From Homalodisca vitripennis (taxonomy: Eukaryota > Arthropoda > Insecta > Hemiptera > Cicadellidae), in NCBI RefSeq assembly GCF_021130785.1, contig NC_060212.1, forward strand, positions 143,970,001 to 144,034,000: a stretch of 64,000 nt of DNA, in the 5' to 3' direction. Under the pieces are notes generated by a model that searched no databases, was not told the DNA's origin, and was given only the letters and a program-made list of their open reading frames with translations. The first letter of the stretch is position 1, and each line of letters starts with the position of its first letter. Below are positions 12,401-23,455 of the stretch, in pieces. The position numbers and the translations under genes are program-made.

Positions 12401-14197
12401 ATATATATAGATTATAATTGAAAAAACTATTCCTGACAAATCCCCGAACACATCAACAGTTGCAAGTAACTGTAACTAATGGACCGACCTTTAGTTATTG
12501 TTGGACATACCAGTTCCGGGAACAATAGGCTTATTACTATTGTTGCGCGGACATAACCTCCCACTTCTGTTCCAGGCTTGCCTTGTATTTTACGACTGCT
12601 CAGAACTAAAATGGGCTTCATTTAATAAAGTTTTTCGACCTAATGTTACACCTTTTACTTTAAAACTGCTTACCTTTTATTTTTACCCAAAATAGAGGCT
12701 AAAAAAAAATAATAGTCATATTTAACGATGTTCATATAACTGGCCATGTGGAACGAATTCTTTCACGTTGAACTAAGTCATATACGGATCAAGCATTGAT
12801 TGGCCATCTAGTCTAAAAGTATGTAATTTTGAACAGTGTTAAACCTCTTTAAAACGTTTAAAGTTAAAAGTTAGACTTGATCCAGCTGTACACTTTAGTA
12901 TTTTTTGAAATTTTAACAGGACAAGTTGGAAACATTGTGTGTTGTAGATGCAACACCACAAAAGAATGAATGGAGGAAGCCATAATATAATGAAGTATTT
13001 TACTTCGATGTACTAACTGGAGCAAAGAGGAACAATAATTACATAAGCTTCAGCCAAACACGCTGCTATAACTATTTTCCATGTATTATTATCGGTTTTA
13101 ATCTTGTAAGAGAAAAACATATTACCTATAAAAAATTTGTCATATTAAGAAATTTTATTTTCTATTTACCATTTTGCTATATTCCCACTTTGACCTATAA
13201 ACAATTACCGTTAATGAACCACAAAGTAATCATAACTATTAATATTTTGTGTTGTGTGAAAATATAATTTAACTTATACTAGATTAAAATTCTTGTTGCA
13301 AAATTCAAGAGGACCTGGTCACAAATACTTTCAAATACTAGAACTTATAAAAGGTATATAAAAGTTAGAATAGTTTGCTATGGGGTAGCAAAAAACCAGA
13401 ATATTCACCTTCATAGCCGAATTAAAGAAAAACAAAAATTGAACGAAACAATCTCATACTTACCATTCCTTAATTTTCTTTTTTTTTACTTCCCTAATAA
13501 TTTATGTAATCATGGATTTAGAGATGTAAATGCATAACTTAATTGTTAAAATGTTCGATATCAGGTCTATCTGAAGAGATTTGGTACAAAGTTTTGATAA
13601 CTGGTATTTATGTAGGAGTAATGTTGTAGCGACATTACCACATCACATGGACATATTGTGTATAGTAATTTTAGGAAAATTTAAAAATGCAAGAAAATAC
13701 ACCATTGGTTTCTAATTTATGAATAAGTATCAACCATGGAAAACCTGTATTTTACGAACTATTAAAGGAAATTCACGTACTGTTTTTTTGTACCTTTTTA
13801 AAGAACTTAAAACCTTCCCTTAAATAATTGAAACCGGATTTGAGCTTTTCCAGTAAAATTATGTATAGATTCATAACTTTTAAAATGTCTTTATTAACAC
13901 CATTTCTTAAAATACTTTACTCGGCTTTGAGTGTAACACGTATCTTGTCTCTTTATTTTGGAAACAAATGGAGGAACTTTTTTCAATTGGCATCATGATG
14001 TCCTTAAGCCCTTATATTAGTGATAACTTATACAAAACTACATTCCTGCTTTAGTTAGTAGTTTTCCACGTTAAAAGTCACTTACAAATCACACAAACTT
14101 CCGTCGCCCTCTTTATATGGAGTTGAACATAAGAGACTGGTCTAGAAGAAAAACTGGTTGCAGTTCACTTTTACCTTTCAATAAGTAAATAGTTACA
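12401..14197. other. AT-rich intergenic DNA
   Basis: Short overlapping open frames at 12.43-12.70 kb on both strands have no family resemblance and look like chance. Nothing else recognised. Confidence 0.5.
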
Positions 14198-14463
14198 TCA
14201 TAATTGATCTTCTTTGTGTGAAGGTTATTTTTGACGATGGAAGGATTTTGAAGGAAACAGGATTTTTTCCGGACATTTTCCATCGTTCAGTGAAACAAGA
14301 AATCAGTAAAACCACGTTTCGAGATCTGCAATCTGATCTATTCTTCAGATTCTTCTGAAGAAGATATCACATTGCAGATCTCGAAACGTAGTGTTACTGA
14401 TTTCTTGTTTCACCGAACGATGGCAAATGTCAGGAAAAATTCTGTTTCCTTCATAATTGATCT
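14198..14463 (+). mobile_element. Snap-back (hairpin) element, copy A, with 13-bp TSD
   Basis: A 240-bp element (14211-14450) is flanked by the identical 13-mer TCATAATTGATCT at 14198-14210 and 14451-14463. The inside is nearly palindromic: the left arm runs from GGAAACAGGATTTTTTCCGG to CTGATCTATTCTTCAG. The right arm returns from CTGAAGAAG through GATCTCGAAACGTAG, GATTTCTTGTTTCACCG, AACGATGG and CTGTTTCC. Relatives lie at 28.06-28.21 and 55.75-56.02 kb. A 13-bp duplication fits target-primed retroposition better than a cut-and-paste transposon. There is no coding capacity, so mobilisation would need another element's enzymes. Confidence 0.8.
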
Positions 14464-15117
14464 CGTGTCAGCGCACACAGCAATTATTAGTGTTTTGTAG
14501 GACAAATAAAACCAACCAAATGTCTACGGATATCTTTTATATATATAAACTCAGAGTATGAATATAACGCTTATTATTGTAGCTCTACTGGTTAGTTTGA
14601 AATTGACTTTTGATCCGAGAGTAAATAATTTAACTGTTCATTTGAACAATTTTTTAATTGAAGGTATACGAAATACAGTAAAGTGATTCATTTAAATGAT
14701 TGGCAACATTGTGTGGATTCATAAATATCTTTATATGGATTAAAAACAGAAGAAATATACTAGTTTGCCGTATCTGTCATAGGCATTCTCTGAAATATGT
14801 TTTGTAATGATCTCACTTCCAGAATTTCTGACACCCTTACTTAATCTATACATTTTTACGAAGTATGTAAGTATACGATATTGTAAATTACAACTTAAAA
14901 ATTTCACCTATCTGAAATTTTTAAATTATAAATTTATACAAGGTGTATTTAAAGATAGATAACATTTACTTTCTGATTGCTTGTTATTTTGAATTTACAT
15001 GAATACTAAAACACAACACTATTACATAGTTGCTTAAAATATATTGGGATTAAATAAACAAGAAACCCCAGCTGTATACAACCACATATTTCAGCTAATC
15101 CTGCCTGCTTACTTTTG
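14464..15117. other. AT-rich intergenic DNA
   Basis: No supported feature. Confidence 0.5.
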
Positions 15118-15190
15118 ATCCAGTTTTACACACCAGTGATCCAACCACTCGTATTTGCTTACTTTGAATTTACTCAGCCTTATTTACACG
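15118..15190. repeat. Diverged repeat shared with 61.44 kb
   Basis: The order CCAGTGATCCAACCACTC, TATTTGCTTACTTTGA, CCTTATTTACA matches 61443-61515 in the same orientation at moderate identity. This is a short piece of an old dispersed sequence of unknown class. Confidence 0.5.
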
Positions 15191-15449
15191 CGCCTATACC
15201 AGAAGCATCATTTTCTAAATACAAAGATTTCCCGTCGAAAATGTGTGGTTAAACTTAATTGTAAGTTTCCTCCGAAAAGTTTAGCAATCTATCAGCAAAG
15301 CTTGTAAATTGGTAGGTTTTCAGCTTCTATTAAAATGTTCTGAGAAAATTTTAAAACTAGAACTTTTACGTTTCACTAAGAATATTTTTCACGAAGAAGA
15401 ACGCTTCATAAAGGAAGCGTAAAGGAGCAATAACTAACCCATAAATGCC

Positions 15450-15592
15450 CGACCATTGTCTATATATTGTTCTGTCGCTGATCCATTTATCAGCGCAATC
15501 AGCTGATCCATCTGATAGACGCTAGAGTAAGCAGATCGCACGATATGCTAACAGTCTCTGTTCTTGTACTTGAATTGTGCTTTAACTGTGCT
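15450..15592. repeat. Dispersed repeat shared with 55.41 kb
   Basis: Shares CGCTGATCCATTT, TCAGCGCAATCAGCTG, CATCTGATAG and ATNTGCTAACA in order with 55405-55560. Identity is moderate and indels are few. Class unknown; it has no tRNA boxes that I can identify. Confidence 0.65.
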
Positions 15593-17494
15593 ACCAACGA
15601 TATTTGAAAACCGACTAAATTTGCAAGACACTAAATTTATTCGGTGGCCTTTATTTACTTTATCATTGGCCATGAAAATATGAATTTAAATTCATTTAAA
15701 CATTTTTTCCACAATTTTTAACACTAATTGCCTTCTTGCAATGTTCAGTATAAAATAATAGTCCCTAAAGTTTAAATTCTTGATCTTGATATTTTTAAAT
15801 TATTTGATTTAAAAATTTTTAATTAGGAGATACGCCCTACCAAAGTTAAAACATTTTTACTGTATAAGAATCATTAATATGTGAATGATTTCAAAGTTAA
15901 TAAAACAATGAAGGAAGTATTTGGTAAGTAAAGTATTATTATCAAGATAATTATTAATAAGGTCAAAAATGGAATACCAAGGATGTAATGACCACTACAT
16001 GCTTGAATATTCTACAAACCAGTAAGCGCTATTCAATTATCACATTACTTACGTATTACTTTCTCACCTTTAACAAGACCTTTTTAATGTAAAGAAATTA
16101 CATAAAGCGTGAAACAACTATGTAGCAATAGCGAAACAATGATCAATGTGAAACAAAAATCCTACGCACCAAAATCCACTACGTTCAGGATAGAAAAACA
16201 TCAGGAACATTTCATTTTACTTTTATAATATATATATCGAATTTCACGATAGTTCCCGCTATAATCAACTAATAGTAAACGTACGTATACGTTAAGTTTC
16301 ATACAATAGAAAACATTATTTGAAAAATGTAACCATTAAAATAACTAAAAGGTACAGAAACATTTATGCTCTAAATTAAAAACCAATCGTATGAATATAA
16401 TTTGTAGAAAATACATATAAATGTACAAAAATAGAATATAAGTGTCAACTACAAAAATACAATATAAAAGAAAACATTAGAGCGGGCTGTAAATATAGTA
16501 CGTTTGAGTTTTACGCCACAAGAAAAGCGGTAAACTTAAAATACTGATTAATACGTTTTAAATATTTTTAAAGTGTACACTATTTGAGTAATTAAACCAT
16601 GTAGTAAAGTATACACAACTTTCTTGATCTTACGATTAAAAATAAGGTCATGGAATTATATAAAGATAGCCAGTCACCTGTACAGCTGGCCACAGAACAT
16701 AAATTCTGAATTTTATGTCTCCACTATACTTTAGAGCTCACTGTACTTAACACCTGCTTTACGCACATCTGCCACTCGTGATATGATTGACATCAACACC
16801 CATCATAAGTGCTGTGATACATATACAATATTTTAATATTACATTCTATCTCGATTCTCGTATGTACGACTGAAACCCTTTTTCTAAATATCCTTATTAT
16901 TTGTAACCAACCTGGTAACTAATAAAATTGCGTAATAGGCTGAATTTCCAACATAATGAATCCCCACTGCTTCATAATGCATCGTGTTTCCCATCAGTAA
17001 CCAAATCAAGAAACACAGTGTGCGCTACAATATAAAATAATAGCAATAAACAATTCCGTTGTAACCAAATCGAGAATACCATTATCATAATTAGTAACCG
17101 AGAATCAGTTTAAAATTACTCGCCTGCAAGGAAAGAATCCAAGTAATGTAAAACTTGGAGTTATCAGAAGCAATAATATTCTCCAGCAGTTATAACTGGA
17201 ACTCACGCCGGATATTACTCGAAAATTGCCAGCCAATTGATAGTGCTCTTCAATCGCCTTGTCTGAGCGTTTAGAAATAACCGAACTAATTAGAACTGAA
17301 TAATTCACGTTATATTTGAAAAAAAAAAAACACTCAATTTCATTTTGTTTTATGAGTGTATTTCATTGTGTTTCATACGAGAGTTAATCTTCCTCAATTT
17401 GCATTGAAGAACATGCCGTGGTTGTTCAGTAAGTCGATAAGTATGAAATTTGAAATTTAATTGTATTATAACGATATTATAGTTTAATTGCTGA
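15593..17494. other. AT-rich intergenic DNA
   Basis: No supported gene or repeat. Open frames are short and unrecognised. Confidence 0.5.
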
Positions 17495-17660
17495 GCAAGC
17501 AACATGAAAGCTGCTTCAAGAAAATTTAAATGATAAAATACCTAAATGAAATAATGTAACTCCTATACTTTTTTCATAACAAAACGTTAACTTACTTGAG
17601 TTAAGAATACTCATTATTAGTTTGAGAAATGGTAACTTGAAACTTTGTTTTGAACTTGTG
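17495..17660 (+). repeat. Diverged direct repeat, partner at 19.91 kb
   Basis: AAGCAACATGAAAGCTGCTT, AATACCTAAATGAAATAAT and TTTTTCATAACAAAACG recur in the same order and orientation at 19905-20065, at moderate identity and with indels. Probably fragments of one old element. Confidence 0.45.
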
Positions 17661-18179
17661 TTGTTTCACAAAATATCAAATAATGGTTCTCTTATATTAT
17701 TTAGCTCTGCTAATTAGAAAACTGCTAAGGCAAGTTCATGTTTCAAAAGCGATGTAGAGCAACGTAGTTCAACAACTCCACTCAGCGAATAATAAAAGTT
17801 GCAGGTCTTAAGTTGCTAGGTGTTTCACATGTCGTCTCTAAACATCTTTTTCCAAAAAAATCATCTTAAGTAAAAATGTAAGCTATTTCATTGAAATCTT
17901 CCACCTTTCCCTACTTTTTATAGTACATTTATAAACGTTAATAATAAAAATTCGACGACTAAGAAATGAAACAAAAAAAGACACCTAATGTAAACATCCT
18001 TAGGTGATTTAATTACACATTCCGAAAAGGAGACTTCTTAGCATAGAAGAACACGACGTGGTTGTACATTTCTTTTTTTTTTCATTGACCATCACAAGAC
18101 TTAAACCCTGTACTAGCCTTACGGCATACCAGAGTGACAAATTCAATATTTAAATATATGGTACTTAACAATAATATTT

Positions 18180-18690
18180 TTCAATCTTCTTTCTTCTTGT
18201 TACAATTTAGTTTTTCTTCTTAATCTTCTCTCATCATCTTCTTTCTCCGTCTACTTGATCTTCTCGTCTTTTCTTCTTTCATCTCCGTCTTCGTTCGTAG
18301 ATTTATTTATTTTTTCTTTTCTTATTATCTCGGTCTTTTTTCATTTGCTTTTCTCGATAAATTATACAGTCTCTCTCTCACTTAGTTCTGCTCAATATTA
18401 TGTCATTATCGGGTTTTGTCTTTATTTTTTTTTTGAGTGTTTGGTCAAGTCTATATATAACATTTCTTACAGCTTTAATCATACTATCTTGTTCTTTTCT
18501 TGTTTTCTTCTTATTTTGTGCCCTCTTGGCCGTTCCCTGGATTCTTATTGCCCTCTGAGACAGTGGGTAGCCAGGTCTTCGTTGCCCGTCCCTAATCTTC
18601 GGGGAGGTGGGGCTTTTCTTGTTCTTGTTCATAATTTCTTGTTCTTGTTCTCACTCCTGCTCTTGATCAGGTTACTTGTTCGTAGATAGC
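18180..18690 (+). repeat. Pyrimidine-rich tract with a GC-rich core
   Basis: About 500 bp in which the top strand is overwhelmingly T and C (TTCTTC, TCTTCTCGTC), ending in a GC-rich core near 18515-18615. The core (GCCCTCTGAGACAGTGGGTA) resembles 52870-52905 (GCCCATTGAGGCAGACAGG), which also sits in a pyrimidine-rich region. The 144-codon open frame here consists mostly of Ser, Leu and Phe and is explained by base composition. I cannot name the element; the start of a decayed retroelement is one possibility. Confidence 0.4.
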
Positions 18691-18824
18691 ATGTCATTTT
18701 AATAAAACTGTTCCATTGTTGTAGGCTTATTACGTGGTTGTACAGTCGGTATATATGTATAGACTTGATTGAAATATCGTTTTAATACAATTAATTATTT
18801 TAAGTTTCCATAAAACAAGGAAGA

Positions 18825-18960
18825 AGTACGCCGCACCACGTCTCGCGTAACAGGCTTCGCTGAATTTGCATCCTAAGTTTCAAGTCTATGGCTCATTTCA
18901 TTAGGCTACGTATATGACTTGTCAAATATTGAAAGTTCATATGCGGTACTATTTTTTTAC
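18825..18960 (-). repeat. Old dispersed repeat, copy 2
   Basis: On the minus strand it reads ATAGACTTGAAACTTAGGAT, then AGCGAAGCCTGTTACGC, then ACGTGGTG, matching the order at 39.39-39.44 kb on the plus strand. An old, non-coding copy. Confidence 0.6.
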
Positions 18961-19174
18961 ATTACATTTATATTTGTACTCATTAAATTTTATTGCAGTG
19001 TTTAAATAATAATACTTCCGATGAGCAAGGGAATGTACTACAATGAAATAGTGCACTAAACACAAAAATTAAAGGTTGTCACTCACTTTATAACATTGAC
19101 TTTCAAATTTACTACTTTTTCTTTCAACTCCATGAATAAAATATTTTAAAACCTTTGTCCCCTGCCTTCGTGGT

Positions 19175-19330
19175 TACCCCGTAAGGGCAAAGTAAAAATG
19201 TTCGGTAACGCTCAGGCAAATCCCATGAAAAGACTTGCACCATCTTCGAAATCGATGTTGTTTATATAGAAATTGTTGCTTTTGAAGATGCAAAATTTCA
19301 AGTCTATAAATCAGTTCGTTTTCGCCGTAT
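19175..19330 (-). repeat. Old dispersed repeat, copy 3
   Basis: On the minus strand it holds TATAGACTTGAAATTTTGCA, then CATGGGATTTGCCTGAGCG, then TTACCGAACA, the landmarks of the dispersed family. A homopolymer C run lies just beyond at about 19367-19378. Confidence 0.5.
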
Positions 19331-19904
19331 CGCCTGAACACATATACCGAAATTAAAGTTTTTTTACCCCCCCCCCCCAATACGTTCAATAATAAAAGAG
19401 TTGGTTTTAAATTCGGTGACTATCTTGAATCCTCTGTTTTGAATGTAAGTCAATATGGATAGTACCATGTGAAATGTTACATTTTATGATAGAACCTGTT
19501 GTTCCATTCCACAGTCCGTTAAAAAATGTTACGGAAATGTTAATCTTCAAACCTATAACTTTTTAATTTTCATCTGTGTTACGATATCTTGCTTGTTAGT
19601 GTTTCGAGTAGGAAACAGTTTAATGAATAAAGGTAATCATACTTTTTCTAGTGTGTGACAAATATCACATTTTTGTCAAATGATGCGATGTGCTCTACAC
19701 TGCCCATTGCAATAGTCATTTACTAAGGACCGCTGGCAATAAGAAGACACTTATATTTGACATTTGTATATTGGAAAAAAAATACATATTAATTTACCAC
19801 ATATTGAATCTCGAATAAAAGTTGTTCGAGAACAACTTAACACAACAAAACAAACCAGCTATTGGTAATATTCCTTTAGAATTTTTAAACAAGTATTTTG
19901 TCCT

Positions 19905-20065
19905 AAAAAAGCAACATGAAAGCTTCTAAAAAATAGTTGAATGATTCAATATTTAAATGAAATATTATAACCACTATAATTTTGTCATAACACAAGAAAA
20001 CTTTAATTTACTGGAGTTACTATTAATTAATTGAAAAAAAAAAAAAAAAAACAGTAACTTCACGT
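19905..20065 (+). repeat. Diverged direct repeat, partner at 17.50 kb
   Basis: Second copy of the sequence described at 17495-17660. It includes an internal run of about 18 A at 20034-20051 that the partner lacks. Confidence 0.45.
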
Positions 20066-20084
20066 AGAAGATGATGTATCATAA

Positions 20085-20974
20085 AAGATTTGTTAATAGT
20101 CCGGTAAAATAAGGATGCAACCTCGGAATGAAAGATAATAAGCTAAAAATTTGCATACGTTCTCTTTATTTTGATGGTATAAAACTTACCTCATAAGTCT
20201 CATATAATCACGTGTACGCGACTTTATATTTCGATATTTAAGGGTCAAAGGTCACGAAAATCATTTTTTTGCAAAAAAAATATCTCGTTTCCCTTATGCT
20301 AAATGACTTTGATAAGTTTTTTAGAGAAATTGTAGAATGGAAAATTCTCTTCAACTTTTTGTCTGAAATAATTTTATGTTACGTTCAACCCTTTTTGAGA
20401 TACAGAGCGCAAAGAGTAGGGGACCGCTTACCTGTATATACGATAATGCGAGGTTAGCCAGTAAAATTACCATAAATTAAATGAGTCTATCATTGTTTAA
20501 TTATTCACTTAATATTATAATTATTACTTAATAATATAATTATTATCATTATTATTAAATTTAATTTTATTATTATTTATTATACCATGTTTATAATAGA
20601 TATTAATTATAAATTATATATTCTCTAAATAATACTTTATTTTATTTTTACAGTAATGATTTAAACCCGTATCCAAAATCTTTATTTGATAATAATGCAT
20701 GAGAAAAACAACAAAATTAGCACTATATAAAAACATGACTTCTGTTGATATTGAACTAGACGAAACCACTACAACAATATATCATCGATGGGGAGAGGAT
20801 TTCTCTTGCATTGCCTTGTATGTGAATGGCATAAAGATGATACAATCTCTGATATTTTTGAATAAATACGTCAAATATTTACAAATACATTAATGGGTGG
20901 GAAGTATCGTTGTTGTATTTGATGGTTACTCAGACTACACTAAGAACATTAAAGCAATGGAACAATTAAGAAGA
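20085..20974 (+). repeat. Left arm of fold-back element
   Basis: This 0.89-kb arm is the inverted, slightly diverged copy of 22021-22895. Matching points include GGGGACCGCTTACCTG (about 20420), CGTGTACGCGACTTTATATT (about 20213) and GGAACAATTAAGAAGA (arm end at 20974). The arm holds a decayed copy of the 5' part of the coding sequence on the right arm: the FDGYSDYTK motif lies near 20903-20945. An AT-rich segment ending in TTTATTTTTACAG (about 20643-20655) precedes the coding part and looks like an intron 3' end. This arm is not part of a complete gene. Confidence 0.92.
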
Positions 20975-22020
20975 ACTTGTAAATTATTACTTAATAGTAT
21001 TATTATTGTTATTTATTTATTATCATTATTGTTACATTTTTTCATTATTATTTATTATACCATACTTTATAGATGTTAATTATAAATTATATATATTCTC
21101 TAAATAATAATTTATTTTATTTTTTAAACCAAACATATGATATTGAAAGAAATATTTAAAATGAATTATTAATTATATATTTTATTTATTGATCCAATAA
21201 TCAATTTATTTAAAATTACAAATATAAAATATTTGTTTATTATTAATGATTAATATTTGTGTTTTTAATTTCTTCTTGTTGTTCATCGTCTTCTTCTTCT
21301 TCCTTCCTCTGGCTGTTCAATATCGGATTCATATATTATCATTCACGTTTACTAAAGTATCAGAATAGAAAAATTCAAGAAATATCAGCCCTATTCACTT
21401 TCTTCATTGAAATCATCTGAAGTTGATGAAGCGTTGAGGCATGATTGTCCATTACACTGCCCACAAACTAAAGTGCAAACGCAATCCTGATTTCCTGCAT
21501 CCGCAATTAGAACCACAACCTTCTTGCAATTGCAAAATATTGTATTCAGCAGTTCTTCTGGTGCTGGTGGTAATAATGTTTTTATTGGTTCCAGGAGTTC
21601 ATTTTGAAGTACCCAGAGCCGAATCTTCCTGGGGTTCTAAATCATTTCCCAGAACCCAAATTTGGGGTCTGATAATAGACACGAAGGATATGCTGACGAC
21701 CTGGCTGTACTTGAAGGTTGGAAGGCATGATAACTGCACTAGTTTGTTGTGAGTCTTGTTGATTTCATGAACTGGGTGTAATCGAAAAGAGTCTATATCG
21801 TCTTCTGATTTCGGAGCATTAGCTGTTTCCTACAATGACAACATAAGCATCATCTCTGGCTTGTTTTGTAGTGATATAACAGTTTTTTTAATTTTTGGTA
21901 AGCATATCTTTAAAATTTTTGTATTAGAATGAATTCGATAACAAAAATCTTTCTTGGCTGATTGTATCACCTCCATTGTTTGATTAAAGCGGAGTTCGTA
22001 AGATTTTGAAACACCAGCAT
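20975..22020. repeat. Unpaired centre of fold-back element
   Basis: The 1.05-kb loop between the arms. Its left third (about 20980-21125) is an AT-rich segment that repeats, in direct orientation, the intron-like AT segment of the left arm (20505-20655); both contain AATTATAAATTATATAT and TTCTCTAAATAATA. Its right part carries the 3' half of the minus-strand pseudogene. Confidence 0.8.
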
Positions 22021-22340
22021 TCTTCTTAATTGTTCCATCGCTTTAATGTTCTTAGTGTAGTCTGAGTAACCATCAAATACAACAACGATACTTCACCCAT
22101 AATGTTTTGTTAAATATTTGACGTATTTATTCAAAATATCAGAGATAGTAATCATCTTATATTCCATACAAGGCGATGCAAGAGAAATCCTCCATCGATG
22201 ATATATATTTGTAGTGGTTTCGTCTAGTTCCAATATCAACAGAAGTCATGTTTTTTATATAGTGCTAATTTTGTTTGTTTTTCTCATGCCATGTATTATC
22301 AAATAAAGATTTGGATACGGGCTTAACTCATAACTGTAAA
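21391..22340 (-). pseudogene. Decayed multi-copy arthropod gene with FDGY, ARDDA and C-terminal Cys-rich motifs
   Basis: Read on the minus strand, an AT-rich segment ends in TTTATTTTTACAG at about 22342. Coding-like pieces then follow: YVKYLTKHYG, an in-frame stop, VVVFDGYSDYTK (about 22092-22054) with a trailing LRR, and ARDDAYVVIVG (about 21859-21829). Next come IWVLGNDLEP (about 21670-21640) and a cysteine-rich end spread over two frames (CNCK, GCGSNCGCRKSGL, CGQCNGQSCLNA; about 21540-21436), with a stop at 21393-21391. I recognise this motif order as a multi-copy, uncharacterised arthropod protein family; its C-terminus resembles tesmin/TSO1-like CXC motifs. Single-base frameshifts and stops break it. 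The 5' half is duplicated inverted in the left arm. Function unknown; a transposon-borne origin is inferred from the copy number. Confidence 0.7.
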
Positions 22341-22895
22341 AATAAAATAAGTATTATTTAGAGAATATATAATTTATAATTAATATCTATAAACATGGTA
22401 TAATAAAAAAAATAATAATAAAAATTTAATAATAATGATAATAGATATATTATTAAGTAATAATTATAATATTAAGTGAAGTAATTAACAATATAACTCA
22501 TTAATTTAATGGTATTTTACTGCTAACCTCGCATTATTGTATATACAGGTAAGCGGTCCCCTACTCTTTGCGCTGTATCTCAAAAAGGGTTGAACGTACA
22601 TAAAATTATTTCAGACAAAAGTTGAAGAGAATTTTCCATCTTCTACAATTTCTCTAAAAACTTCAAAGTCATTTAGCATAAGGAAACGAGATATTTGCAA
22701 AAAACTGGATTTTCGTGACCTTTGACCTTAAATATCGAAATATAAAGTCGCGTACACGTGATTATATAGACTTATGAGGTAAGTTTTTTTTTTATACCAT
22801 CAAAATAAAGACGTATGCAAATTTTTAGCTTATTATCTTTTCATTCCGAGTGGTTGCAAACCTTATTTTGCCTTATTTTACTGACTTAATAAATC
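22021..22895 (-). repeat. Right arm of fold-back element
   Basis: Inverted partner of 20085-20974. Reading from the outside in, it has AAATAAGG near the edge, then CGGAATGAAAAGATAATAAG, then an upstream non-coding part, the AT-rich intron-like segment (about 22345-22495) and the 5' coding part of the pseudogene. The right arm keeps a longer frame around FDGY than the left arm and is continuous with the 3' half, so this side is the parental orientation and the left arm is the derived inverted copy. Confidence 0.92.
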
Positions 22896-23455
22896 ATACA
22901 ACAGTAGCAATACTAGTAAACCTGATCGGTACGACAATATCAACAAGATTCTAAATCAAACTATAATTATTTTTGTGCAGCGTGTAATAAATATGATAGG
23001 TCCACCAATTATTGGTGGACCTATCATATATGTACTCAATGACATGTCGCATGAAGTTAGCAAATGTTCCTAGAAATCTAAGGTCTATCCTACTACAACG
23101 ATGTAGACCAGGTCAGCGCTAGAGTTTCCTGTGGTGACTTTCGTCTTTCAAAAGAAGGCAGTACGAATAATTTTGAAAATAATAATCAGAGAACCTTACA
23201 AAAACTGTTTCAGAGAACCTGATTTGCTAAAACTCGCGCCGCTTTACACGTACAAGACTATTTTTTTACTACTGTACCGAATATGAGTGATGCGGGGCAT
23301 GAGTACAATATGAGCTTCGTATGAGCTTATGTATGAGCTTTGCCACCTGAGGTCCCATCCAAACTGATCAATAACCTGCCAATAGCCTTGCATTTTGAAA
23401 ATACGAAACCAATGTTTAAGAGGAAGCTAAAGACATCGCGTGCCAAAGACATATT
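22895..23455 (+). pseudogene. LINE family A: 3' end of a non-LTR reverse transcriptase ORF
   Basis: Decayed C-terminal part of a non-LTR (jockey/RTE-like) retrotransposon ORF2. Pieces in order are LNQTIIIFVQRVINMIGPP (about 22955-23010), RTLQKLFQRT, LINNLPIALHFENTKPMFKR (about 23365-23425) and a terminal KLKT. Frameshifts separate them. The same order occurs on the minus strand at 28.34-29.28 kb. An inverted insertion interrupts it at 22991-23029. The catalytic YADD region is absent, so this copy is 5'-truncated. Its end runs straight into the module that precedes the 97-bp repeat. Confidence 0.75.
22991..23029. repeat. Perfect 19-bp inverted repeat with 1-nt spacer
   Basis: ATATGATAGGTCCACCAAT is followed by T and then by its exact reverse complement. 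It lies inside LINE family A: the related copy at 28.8 kb has the first arm and continues into TGTACCTAATGACATG without the second arm, so the second arm is a templated inverted insertion. Confidence 0.95.

Noticed and set aside
14198..14463. DNA-transposon MITE
   Set aside because: Relatives have flanking duplications of different lengths (13, 8 and 7 bp), unlike the fixed length of a cut-and-paste element.
18255..18689. 144-codon open frame, hydrophobic and serine-rich, looking like a membrane protein
   Set aside because: The sequence is a pyrimidine-rich tract; T- and C-only codons give Phe, Leu and Ser by composition. No start context, conserved motif or transcript signal.
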